From positions 1 to 64,000 of the forward strand of contig PDSJ01000017.1 of assembly GCA_002748425.1 (NCBI GenBank): 64,000 nt of DNA, given 5' to 3'. The stretch is from a candidate division KSB3 bacterium. Its GTDB lineage: Bacteria; Moduliflexota; Moduliflexia; Moduliflexales; Moduliflexaceae. A program made the translations under genes and the position numbers. Every line of letters starts with the position of its first letter. Position 1 is the first letter of the stretch. Below are positions 17,700 to 26,049 of this stretch, one piece after another. The notes under the pieces are model-generated. The model had not been told where the DNA came from and did no database searches. It worked only from the letters and a program-made list of their open reading frames with translations.

Positions 17700-18113
17700 A
17701 TGACATTTCACACCAAATATCTGACCTTTAATACTCGCAGGCATCGGGAATATATCAATATCACCAACGAGGTCGAGAAGGCTCTGCGGGAAAGCGGCAT
17801 TCAGGAAGGGATGATTCTGGTTTCTGCAATGCATATCACTGCTGCGGTTTATGTAAACGATGCGGAAAACGGTCTGATTCAGGATATTGACGATTGGCTG
17901 GAGGCATTAGCGCCCTTTAAGGCAGACTATCGCCATCATCGAACAGGAGAAACGAATGGCGACAGCCATTTAAAAAACCTCTTGATTCATCACGAAGTCA
18001 TTGTACCGGTGACAACAGGCCGTCTGGATTTAGGCACTTGGCAACAAATCTATTATGCTGAATTCGATGGGCAACGCCCGAAACGAATCATCATCAAAGT
18101 GATGGGAGAATAG
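17700..18113 (+). CDS. YjbQ/UPF0047 family protein
   Basis: Protein of 137 residues, almost exactly the family length. Family landmarks are visible: the ITNEVEKAL helix, [18 protein letters not shown] with the conserved His, and [16 protein letters not shown] followed by [13 protein letters not shown] near the end. E. coli YjbQ has weak thiamine-phosphate synthase activity, and the true role is not settled. AAAGGAG precedes the ATG at good spacing. Co-transcribed with the small unknown gene upstream. Confidence 0.92.
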   Translation: MTFHTKYLTFNTRRHREYINITNEVEKALRESGIQEGMILVSAMHITAAVYVNDAENGLIQDIDDWLEALAPFKADYRHHRTGETNGDSHLKNLLIHHEVIVPVTTGRLDLGTWQQIYYAEFDGQRPKRIIIKVMGE

Positions 18114-18122
18114 CCCGCGCGC

Positions 18123-19175
18123 CTATAAAAATTCGCGCATGTCCTGCTGTTCCAATAATTCAACGATTTTTTTCACATCCTGAGCGCGATCCTTTTCGCA
18201 AACCAGAACAGTATCGCCGACGTTTACCACGATCAGGTTTTCGACTCCGATCAAGGCGGTGAGTCCGCTGTCGCTGTAAACAATATTGTCACGGCTTTCA
18301 TAGGCAACACTGCGGCCTTTGACCACATTTCCATCCTGATCCGCATCCCAGACCTCAGGCAGCGCTGCCCAGGAGCCGACATCGCTCCAGCCGAAATCCG
18401 ATGACACAACATAGGTGGATTCCGCTTTTTCCATGATACCGTAATCGATGGAAACCGATTCCAGTCCCTGAAACACATCGGCGATTACACGCTGCTCATC
18501 AGCACTGCCAATCACGGCCTGAATCGTCATGAGTCCCTGATGGAGATCCGGCAAATAACGCTCGATCATTGTCATGAGTGTTGAGACTTTCCAGACGAAC
18601 ATACCACTATTCCAGTAATATTCGCCGGACTCTATAAAATGCGTCGCTGTCTCAATATCCGGTTTCTCTGTGAATTGCCGCACTGCATACACGTGTTCTC
18701 GAAGTGCTTGAGCCTTTTGGATATAGCCGAAACCGGTTTCCGGCCCGGAAGGCTTAATGCCGAATGTCACCAGCTTTTCACCCTCCTGAGCCACCTCGAC
18801 TGCTGTCTGCAGCGTCTTGAGAAAGCCCGCGTTGTCACGAATGACATGATCGGCGGGCAAGACGACCATACATGCATCAGGGTCGGCAATATAGAGCGCG
18901 GCGAGACCGGCACAGGGAGCCGTACTCCGGCCGACCGGTTCGATGATGATATTTTTGTCAGGGAGTTGTGGAAGCTGTTCAGCAATTTGTCCGGCAAGCG
19001 ATTCGACGGTCAAAATATAGACCTGTTCCATCGCCACAAGCGGTTCCACCCGTTTGACGGTTGCCTGGAGCAAGCTTTCGCCCCCCAGAATTTTCCAGAG
19101 TTGTTTCGGAGTGTTCTCACGGCTTTGCGGCCACAGGCGTGTTCCTCGCCCTCCGGCCATGATAACGGCATACAT
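18123..19175 (-). CDS. manC: Mannose-1-phosphate guanylyltransferase
   Basis: Enzyme of about 350 residues that makes GDP-mannose from GTP and mannose-1-phosphate for surface polysaccharides. The nucleotidyltransferase signature AVIMAGGRGTRLWPQSR and the following PKQLWKILGG are clear, with the FTEKPD block around residue 170 and GWSDVGSW near 270. It lacks the C-terminal isomerase domain of the longer ManC/AlgA type, so it is monofunctional. A GGAGG site sits before two adjacent ATGs (19178 and 19175); the second has the better spacing, and the frame is open further up to 19205. The small acidic gene precedes it by about 55 bases in the same direction. Confidence 0.9.
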   Translation of the reverse strand: MYAVIMAGGRGTRLWPQSRENTPKQLWKILGGESLLQATVKRVEPLVAMEQVYILTVESLAGQIAEQLPQLPDKNIIIEPVGRSTAPCAGLAALYIADPDACMVVLPADHVIRDNAGFLKTLQTAVEVAQEGEKLVTFGIKPSGPETGFGYIQKAQALREHVYAVRQFTEKPDIETATHFIESGEYYWNSGMFVWKVSTLMTMIERYLPDLHQGLMTIQAVIGSADEQRVIADVFQGLESVSIDYGIMEKAESTYVVSSDFGWSDVGSWAALPEVWDADQDGNVVKGRSVAYESRDNIVYSDSGLTALIGVENLIVVNVGDTVLVCEKDRAQDVKKIVELLEQQDMREFL

Positions 19176-19230
19176 CATACTTCCTCCATCATTGCAAACT
19201 GGCACAAGTTTTTTTCACAGCAGCAATGTC

Positions 19231-19485
19231 TTAATCGTCGTCTTCTCCGTAACGATATTGGTATTCCTGATAGCGCTCGTCTTCTTCTGGGTCGTACTCC
19301 TCCCCATCGCTGTCGTCATCGTCTTCGTACTGATCGTACGTTTCGTCTTCAACTTCTTGAAGATGCTGATCGATATCTGTTGCAAGTTCAAGACACAGGT
19401 CTCGAATATCCTCTAAATGATTGGGCGAGCGAATTAATAATTCAGACAAACGCTCCATTTTGAGGCTAATTTCGACACGCATCAT
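19231..19485 (-). CDS. Small acidic protein of unknown function
   Basis: Protein of 84 residues with a good GGAGG site before tandem ATGs at 19485/19482. The first half is a plausible amphipathic helical pair (ISLKMERLSELLIRSP, then DIRDLCLELATDIDQHLQEV). The second half is a run of D, E and Y with almost no other residues. No export signal. The charge and length suggest a flexible tail or a binding partner of a basic protein. It lies just upstream of manC; no function can be assigned. Confidence 0.65.
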   Translation of the reverse strand: MMRVEISLKMERLSELLIRSPNHLEDIRDLCLELATDIDQHLQEVEDETYDQYEDDDDSDGEEYDPEEDERYQEYQYRYGEDDD

Positions 19486-19531
19486 AACTTAAAACCTCCG
19501 TTCAAAACCAGGAAGACCCGATTATAAAAAA

Positions 19532-19750
19532 TTGCCGCTTCATTACAAGTTCCAAAAGACACACATTCCTGATCCAAGAAAAATCTTCACATTTATACTT
19601 CAAGCATATTTTGACAAAAAAATGTATAATTTTCTTAATGAGGAAATCCGTCATGAGGCTGTTTTTATGGCGGAAAAGCCGTCTTTTCAGGCCGATGTCC
19701 TTCAGAAAGATACCGTTAGCCTTTCGGGGAAAAAACTGTCAAGGAAATAA
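19532..19750 (+). other. Possible small ORF in the gap before the large secreted-protein gene
   Basis: A 72-codon frame is open here and ends MAEKPSFQADVLQKD then a basic tail. A TATAAT box at 19624-19629 lies inside it, so a shorter product from an internal ATG is possible. There is no convincing ribosome site and no family resemblance. The surrounding 298 bases otherwise show nothing. Confidence 0.2.
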
Positions 19751-19783
19751 TAAAAAGCATCATGTCTAAGCTATGACAACGGA

Positions 19784-22700
19784 TTATTGCACAAAATGCA
19801 CATCTCCCATGAGTCGCGGCTCACGAGCCAGACCGTTTCCATTTGACCCACCGAACCATTGACTTTTGGTCTCACGACCGTGCCCATCATCTTCATAAAA
19901 GACGAGCGAGCACCCCATCCACGCGCCTGCGTATGGTCGTAAAGGCGAAAGTTCCTCCCAGGGAATCGCCACTTCGTACGCTACTGCGTCAGACCTGGTC
20001 TGGATCGCCAGCTTCGCCCCTGAGACCGGTCCGGAATCGTGTCCTGCAGCAGCATGTTTTCTGCGGATCTGAGGTCCGGATCGACTCAAGCCGATATCAA
20101 ACGTATGGATCGTCCGAAGGTCGCGGGGACGCGGCAGCAGCGAAAGATCTGTCACTTCAGGCACGGGATCGATCTGAAGGCTGATACTGTCACCGTTCCA
20201 GAACGTCTTTCCCAGCATATGCTGCGGCACAATACGATCATCAAAGACCTTGACAGCAAGATATAAGTAGTGCTCGTCCCACATCATTTGCCAGGCAGAT
20301 GAAAAATCGTCAAGACCCTCCCACTGCATTTTCCGGCCATACATCTCTGCGAAAAAAGTCAACCCACCCAAGCGTCCTTCAGGGTGGACAAACAATGGAG
20401 ACGCTTTGTCCCATTCATCGAAGCGGCCATCGATGACAAGCGCATTGTTGGCTCGGACCGCAGGGCGGAAGGCCCAGCCGCGTCCGATTCGCTGCTCGTT
20501 GCCGAACTGGTCATGAACCAGGGCTTCGATCACATACCCCTCTCCTATGCCATGGGAAATCAGATATCCAAAGGCTTTTTGATGATGGTCAAGGGGAAAG
20601 GGCTGCTTTTCTCCGAGGGTCACTTGTTGATTGCGACGCTGTAAATGCGTATCGACAGTTTCCCGAATATAGTCGCGTCCCAGGGCAGGCTCTCCCTGAA
20701 TGGAACAGTCAAACTCCTGTGTTTCTCCGGGGTCGAGCGCAAATTGAAAGACTGATGGAGTGGGCAGCAGCATGGCGTGAGAAAGCAGTTCCATCCGTCC
20801 CTGTCTGGCCTCGCTGGAATGGTTCGTCAACTGAATTTTCAGCCTCGGATGCTGCACATCGTCCTTTTGAGAGAGCACAGGGCGCATCCTCAGGCTGAGA
20901 GGCGGAAGCTGGTGAACAGCGCTCTCAGACCAGGCGATACGGTCTTGGTCGGAATACAGTTCAACCAGCAATCGGGCAGAAGGCTGTTGTGTGATTTCAT
21001 ATTCTTCGTAATAACTTTTGCGTCGAATTCGTCCGGGATACTGAATTTCGATGCGCAGTTCAGCACTTCGATTCCGGCCCAGATAGAGGGCTGGAGCCTC
21101 AGCATCGCGCCGTGTCTGCGTCAACATTTTTTCCGCCAGAAGCCTTCCGATCTCATCGGCATATCGAATCTTGCTGCTGAGCAACTTCATGCCATCAGGC
21201 AAAGCAATACGCAGCTGTCCCCGGAGCGCATGGCTCCCTGGATTGAAGATCTGACAGGTCAGCACTGCTGTCTGGGAGTGTCCTGGGCCAAGTTCGATGC
21301 TCTTGGGACTGAGAGTTAACATGGGGTCGTCATACACAATATCCAGCGCATCGAGTTCTTCCGGGGCAGCATCTGGCAGCAAGAGATACTGCGGCTCAGG
21401 CGACAGATGAAGCTCTAACTCGCCGTGACAGCTCTGCAAGGAAGAAATTTCCCCGAGCATGTTGAGCACATGAAATGGAGTCTTATGCAAGTCAGAAAGC
21501 GTCTGAGGAACCTTCAACCGGATATTTTTTCCTTCAAAAGGCGTCCAGAATGCTAAAATATTTCGAGCGCTTTTCAGCGGCTTATAACTGTCATCATACG
21601 CTGTGTAAAGATGACAGAAGATATCGGGATGCGTACTGAGACTCCTGACAAAGCTTTTCCCTTCCAGCATGCGCGTCATTGTCGAATAGGCCGGCAGCAG
21701 AGGTAGGGGGGACAAATCGTAGCGAAAGAGCGAGTTTCTCCCTAAAATCATCGAATGTCCATAGTTTTTGGACAGAGGCATTCGTCCTGCGTAAAAGGGA
21801 CTGCCGGGAATCATGCGATCCATGCCGGACGAAAAGCCGAAAAGGTGATGACGGATATAGTACGGGATCCAGTTTTCTCTGCGAAGACTGGTATTTTGCC
21901 ATACGCCCCGGTCGAGATTCAGACTGTCGAAATACGACCATTCCACATTCCATAATTCCGTTACTTTGTCCTTCTGAGACTCCAGGAGACCTAACAAGGC
22001 GTCACTTTCCTGATCAAGTCCGGAGTATTCCGGTGGGCTTGGAGTAATATACGACATCACGGCGACAAAATCAAAAAAATGTCCGATCTTTTTTGCAACG
22101 TCGATTAATTGCGCGAGATAGGCCACATTACACCAGGCCATTCCGCCGATGCCGACTGTTGCCGCAGGCTCGAGTTGCTTCAGAATCTCATAAAAACGCT
22201 GCATGTGGGGTGCAAACATATCTGCCGGCACACGCAAATCGGTTTCCCAGAAGTTTGAAAAGATCCGCTGCCCGGCCTTCAGATACGGCTCGACCTGTTT
22301 GCGTAACTGCTCCTCTTCTTTTGCATTACCCTCCGGGAGCGCCCAGATCATCGGCATGACGTCGAAACTGTGAGGATCGAAAAGGTACAATTCTTCTTTT
22401 CTCGGAAAGGTGACGATGTGTTTTACGCCCAATTGTTGGTACAGTCTCAGCATGTCTTGTCCCGGCGGGTCCCAGTACATCATACCGAATTTCGTCTGAG
22501 CTTTTCGGCCGGTGCTGTTCGGCACAATGACGGCGGCACTGCTGTGCCCTTCATATATGACCTGGCCCTGCTGCCGTAAACGGTATTCCAGGACATAATA
22601 ACGTGACGGGCCGGGGGGAACAGTGAACTGGGTCAGTGTGCTCTTATGAGGCGGAAGAACGAGGCTGTATGTGGAGTGGACCAACCCAGAACCCTGATAG

Positions 22701-23704
22701 TTGGACACACGGACGTCCAGTCTGTATTCCTGTGTCTGTGACGAAAAATTATGTGTCTCCACATTAAATTTCAACGGCTCGTTGTCGAAAAATAGGTTAT
22801 AGGGTCGCACTCCGCGTACTTCAACGGGGGGCCGGCGAAGCAGTGTGGGCCCGAACCAGGCCTCACCGCCGCTTACGCTGAACTCAACCCCCAAAATCGA
22901 ACGGTCTCTGCCGCACAAGCCGAGATCGAGCAGATCGACATGTAAGCGCTGCCAGGCGGGATGTTCCGGATCGGGCTTCAGCGTACCTGCCCAAAAGGAT
23001 TCGGGACGATTCTCTGTGTTGAATACTTGCATCTCCTGTGTTGTCCAATACGCCTGAACAAAGGATGATGTCTCATGTCGGCGTCCGACATAGATCGTTT
23101 CTACCCGAATCGAGATTTGATTCGGGACCTGCCCGTTGGGAAAGTAGACGTCTTGTTCCAAACTGCCATTAACCGGCAAAAGCATCGGGAACACTCCTTG
23201 CACCCGATGTCGCGCAACGCCATTTTCAGCACGACTGTAATGCAGGCGTTGAGCACGTCTTCCTGTGTCAAAGGGGTTTTCCAAAGGTGGAGACCATTGC
23301 CAGCGTTCGTCTGTTTGAAATATCTCATCAAGGGGATCGCAAAGAAGAACATGCTCTGCGGCCATTTCCCAATTGGATTCCCACAAACGCCGCCACTTCA
23401 GACTGAGAAGACTGTGTGCCTGGCTCTTCTTTTTTTCGCGATTGGATTCGCGGCCGTAAACTGCGCGCAGCTCTGTGAGCAGTTCGTCTTCTGAGAGGAT
23501 TCGGGGATCGAAAGTTCCCTCTTGTACGAATCGGGCAGTGGCGGCAAGCTTCGGATTTTCATGGGCAAGGGTCTGGAATGGAAGGAGCAGCCCCAGAAGA
23601 AGTCCGAGAGCATACGAAAGAGCCCCATGCATTCTCGGCATGTCATGAGATGAGCTGCGGGACAGCGTAAACTGCCCGGCAGCGCGTTGTTCGCAATAAG
23701 TCAT
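19784..23704 (-). CDS. Large exported protein with glycoside-hydrolase-like barrel and CBM9-like C-terminus
   Basis: Protein of 1306 residues. A hydrophobic export segment lies at about residues 28-46 (ALGLLLGLLLPFQTLA), so the working start may be the ATG at 23641; the ATG at 23704 sits two bases after the upstream stop and would be translationally coupled. About residues 50-390 look like beta-sandwich. Residues from about 405, starting FGMMYWDPPGQDML, look like a TIM barrel of the glycoside hydrolase A type, with MAWCNVAYLAQLID and ELWNVEWSYFD as strand/loop candidates. Further beta domains follow. The last 190 residues begin LVIDGRFDEWDKASPL and match the DOMON/CBM9-like sugar-binding fold. 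I cannot name catalytic residues, so a non-enzymatic role remains possible. Confidence 0.7.
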   Translation of the reverse strand: MTYCEQRAAGQFTLSRSSSHDMPRMHGALSYALGLLLGLLLPFQTLAHENPKLAATARFVQEGTFDPRILSEDELLTELRAVYGRESNREKKKSQAHSLLSLKWRRLWESNWEMAAEHVLLCDPLDEIFQTDERWQWSPPLENPFDTGRRAQRLHYSRAENGVARHRVQGVFPMLLPVNGSLEQDVYFPNGQVPNQISIRVETIYVGRRHETSSFVQAYWTTQEMQVFNTENRPESFWAGTLKPDPEHPAWQRLHVDLLDLGLCGRDRSILGVEFSVSGGEAWFGPTLLRRPPVEVRGVRPYNLFFDNEPLKFNVETHNFSSQTQEYRLDVRVSNYQGSGLVHSTYSLVLPPHKSTLTQFTVPPGPSRYYVLEYRLRQQGQVIYEGHSSAAVIVPNSTGRKAQTKFGMMYWDPPGQDMLRLYQQLGVKHIVTFPRKEELYLFDPHSFDVMPMIWALPEGNAKEEEQLRKQVEPYLKAGQRIFSNFWETDLRVPADMFAPHMQRFYEILKQLEPAATVGIGGMAWCNVAYLAQLIDVAKKIGHFFDFVAVMSYITPSPPEYSGLDQESDALLGLLESQKDKVTELWNVEWSYFDSLNLDRGVWQNTSLRRENWIPYYIRHHLFGFSSGMDRMIPGSPFYAGRMPLSKNYGHSMILGRNSLFRYDLSPLPLLPAYSTMTRMLEGKSFVRSLSTHPDIFCHLYTAYDDSYKPLKSARNILAFWTPFEGKNIRLKVPQTLSDLHKTPFHVLNMLGEISSLQSCHGELELHLSPEPQYLLLPDAAPEELDALDIVYDDPMLTLSPKSIELGPGHSQTAVLTCQIFNPGSHALRGQLRIALPDGMKLLSSKIRYADEIGRLLAEKMLTQTRRDAEAPALYLGRNRSAELRIEIQYPGRIRRKSYYEEYEITQQPSARLLVELYSDQDRIAWSESAVHQLPPLSLRMRPVLSQKDDVQHPRLKIQLTNHSSEARQGRMELLSHAMLLPTPSVFQFALDPGETQEFDCSIQGEPALGRDYIRETVDTHLQRRNQQVTLGEKQPFPLDHHQKAFGYLISHGIGEGYVIEALVHDQFGNEQRIGRGWAFRPAVRANNALVIDGRFDEWDKASPLFVHPEGRLGGLTFFAEMYGRKMQWEGLDDFSSAWQMMWDEHYLYLAVKVFDDRIVPQHMLGKTFWNGDSISLQIDPVPEVTDLSLLPRPRDLRTIHTFDIGLSRSGPQIRRKHAAAGHDSGPVSGAKLAIQTRSDAVAYEVAIPWEELSPLRPYAGAWMGCSLVFYEDDGHGRETKSQWFGGSNGNGLAREPRLMGDVHFVQ

Positions 23705-23706
23705 AA

Positions 23707-24927
23707 TTAAGGTACGTCATCTCCGCAGAGCTGCTGGCCATGCTCAGGCGTCTGGCCCTTGGCTGTGCTGGGAGTGCACAAATTTCCTTGCGCGGAAAAA
23801 TTTGACATGGCCACAGCGCTTCCGAGTGAGGTATGAACGATATAACGGGACTCCCAAACGCATTCTGCGCTGAGGTAGGGACAGCCCGAACAGGGATTCA
23901 CATCGTTCCGCCATTCGCGGAGCAGAACGTTTTCTCCAGGGGCAAGAATCGTTTTACTGCTTGGTGCAAAGGAACCGCTGCGGCCGGGGCGGCAACTTCC
24001 AGCCGGTGAATCCTTTGTTAAAATAACTTCATAATCGACGATGCCCAGGCGAAGTTCTTCAGAAGCGTTATTGGTGAGGAATAATTGGTTTGTGACGACT
24101 GTGCCGCACGCAGACTGCTCTGCCGGGGTTTTATACAGTACGGCAACAGCCTGATCCGTGGTCTCTCCGACGCTGCTCCAAATCCCTCCGTCGCTCCCTC
24201 CAGCGCCTGAAGCGATCGCTCCAGCCAGCGCTATTGCTCCAGCACCGGCAGTGCCGGCAATGATCAATGTTTTTTTATTCATGCTCCAGGTCTTTGATCC
24301 ACTCGATGACACAGCAGGATCTTCCGTGTCAGCATCTTCTGCATCGTCAACAGAGGCGTCAGACAGCATGTCAAGCACCTGCATTTGCTCGGCAACCCCG
24401 TCAAGATATGCACTCTCGCTGTTGTTTTCTTCTGGCAGATCCCAGATAATATATTCCCCGGAAAAGCCGATTTCCGGATCGATTGCCTCGTCCGAGGAGA
24501 TGATCAACTCGTCGGGCATCTTTGTCATGTGATTTTCGTTGCAGGCCTGCTGATCATCGACTGCAAGCATGAAAGGCGACGATTTGACAGCCCTCTGCCC
24601 TTCTTCTATAAGCATCAGGATATACTCAATCACCGAAACTTCCGTCTTTGCTCCGGGGAGGATCGCGATAAACTCGCCATCTTCCTGCTGGCGGGCCAGA
24701 GTAAAATAAAAATTTTTCGTGTCTTTGATCCGAAAATACACACGCGCTTCCTCGATCCGGACATCTGAAATCACTCGAAAGCGCAGTTCAAAAGGCGTTT
24801 CACGCGCTGCACATAACACAGGACTATGCTGTACCAGACGATCTTCGGCGGCCTGGCCCTGTGTGACTGCCGAAAACAGTATGCCGAGCAGAATAATTCC
24901 TGCAATGATTATTTTTCTGTTGTTCAT
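23707..24927 (-). CDS. Exported protein of unknown function with internal membrane segment
   Basis: Protein of 406 residues with an AGGAGG site. A signal peptide (about 1-27, ending GQAA) is followed by a beta-rich domain (residues 30-130) resembling a small immunoglobulin-like fold, an acidic linker (about 130-210), and a hydrophobic Ala/Gly segment near residues 220-245 (IIAGTAGAGAIALAGAIASG). The C-terminal domain is rich in cysteine (about eight), suggesting disulfides outside the cytoplasm. No family is recognised. The stop lies two bases before the ATG of the 1306-residue gene, so the pair is one operon and may form one surface assembly. Confidence 0.65.
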   Translation of the reverse strand: MNNRKIIIAGIILLGILFSAVTQGQAAEDRLVQHSPVLCAARETPFELRFRVISDVRIEEARVYFRIKDTKNFYFTLARQQEDGEFIAILPGAKTEVSVIEYILMLIEEGQRAVKSSPFMLAVDDQQACNENHMTKMPDELIISSDEAIDPEIGFSGEYIIWDLPEENNSESAYLDGVAEQMQVLDMLSDASVDDAEDADTEDPAVSSSGSKTWSMNKKTLIIAGTAGAGAIALAGAIASGAGGSDGGIWSSVGETTDQAVAVLYKTPAEQSACGTVVTNQLFLTNNASEELRLGIVDYEVILTKDSPAGSCRPGRSGSFAPSSKTILAPGENVLLREWRNDVNPCSGCPYLSAECVWESRYIVHTSLGSAVAMSNFSAQGNLCTPSTAKGQTPEHGQQLCGDDVP

Positions 24928-24980
24928 ACATCAATTCCTCCTGACAAAAATATTTATCATGAAATTCTTCTTGACGAAGT

Positions 24981-25011
24981 TTTATAAAGTTATCAATCAT
25001 ATAATGGTCAA
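24981..25011 (-). promoter_or_regulatory. Candidate promoter for the secreted-protein operon
   Basis: Reading leftward: TTGACC (25006-25011), 17 bases, TTTATA (24983-24988); the overlapping TATAAA at 24981-24986 gives 19 bases. It lies about 55 bases before the ATG at 24927 in an AT-rich stretch. Confidence 0.55.
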
Positions 25012-25195
25012 AACGATCAAGGAGATTTTACATTTTTTCATCTTTTCTCGAGACGCTCAGGAGACGCTGCAGACGTAAAATCACTCCGTAATATGCACAA
25101 CATTACCTGGAGGGAGAAGGTGGGAGAGTTTAGAGTTTGACAGCAGAACATGTTGTTGAAAGTAGAACAGAAAGATGGCAGAGAGGGAACGGAGC

Positions 25196-25954
25196 ATGAA
25201 ACAAGACATCGTGATGATCGCTGTAGGCATTGCAATTTTGTCAGCAGGATGTGGGTCGTCGATCAATTCTCTGAAAGCGCGGCGACAACGAGCTGAAGCC
25301 CAATATAAACTGGGAGTTGCTGAATTTTACACTGGGAGCTATCCTGATGCCTTAGCTGCCCTTGAAATGGCCAGAGAATTATCTCCGGACGAGGCAAAAA
25401 TTTACAATGCCTTAGGTCTAATCTACTTTAAGCAGCATAAATATCAGCAGGCTGCCGACGCCTTTCGGAGAACTCTTCAGCTTGACCCCAACTTTGCAGA
25501 TGCTCACAATAACCTTGGCAAAGTCTATGCGCAGACAGGGCAATGGGATGAAGCCATTGTACATTACCAGAAAGCACTGGCGAATTCCTTTTACCGGACC
25601 CCGGAGCTTGCACACTATAATCTTGGCGAAGCCTTTCTGGAAAAAGGCGACAATATCAGTGCGATCAAGGAATTTCACACGGCGATTCAAACTCGTCCCA
25701 ATTTCAGCCCGGCGTTAAATAAGTATGGAATCGCCTTATATCGCATGAACCGCAATCATGAGGCCATTAAACGCTTTAACCAGGCGATTGAGCACTCTCC
25801 GAAATTTATCGATCCGTATTTAAATCTGGGAATTGTTTATATGAAAGTTGACAAACGGGCAAGGGCTGTCGAGCAATTTCGCTTTGTTGTCGAACATACA
25901 GAGGACGAATCGCAACTGCTGGATGCAGAGCGTTATCTGGAAATGCTGGAATAG
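25196..25954 (+). CDS. TPR lipoprotein, PilF/PilW-like
   Basis: Protein of 252 residues. The N-terminus has a short hydrophobic stretch ending ILSAGC, a relaxed lipobox, so an outer-membrane lipoprotein is likely. At least five TPR units follow in register (for example AKIYNALGLIYFKQHKYQQA, then ADAHNNLGKVYAQTGQWDEA). Length and design match PilF/PilW, which help the PilQ secretin multimerise, but TPR lipoproteins of this kind are common and the pil cluster is 13 kb away. The ATG at 25196 has AGGG eight bases upstream; the frame is open from 25175. Confidence 0.75.
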   Translation: MKQDIVMIAVGIAILSAGCGSSINSLKARRQRAEAQYKLGVAEFYTGSYPDALAALEMARELSPDEAKIYNALGLIYFKQHKYQQAADAFRRTLQLDPNFADAHNNLGKVYAQTGQWDEAIVHYQKALANSFYRTPELAHYNLGEAFLEKGDNISAIKEFHTAIQTRPNFSPALNKYGIALYRMNRNHEAIKRFNQAIEHSPKFIDPYLNLGIVYMKVDKRARAVEQFRFVVEHTEDESQLLDAERYLEMLE

Positions 25955-26049
25955 CAGCGCTTCGCTGAAGGTTGGGAATCTCCTGAGAGGGCTGTGCTCT
26001 GCAGAAGCGGCCTTTTCAGTGTTAATGATATTCAGGGGGACACAACGTC

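Noticed and set aside
18639..19463. 274-codon open frame on the + strand
   Set aside because: Lies antisense to manC and the small acidic gene, both of which have ribosome sites and protein-like features; its translation has no recognisable domain.
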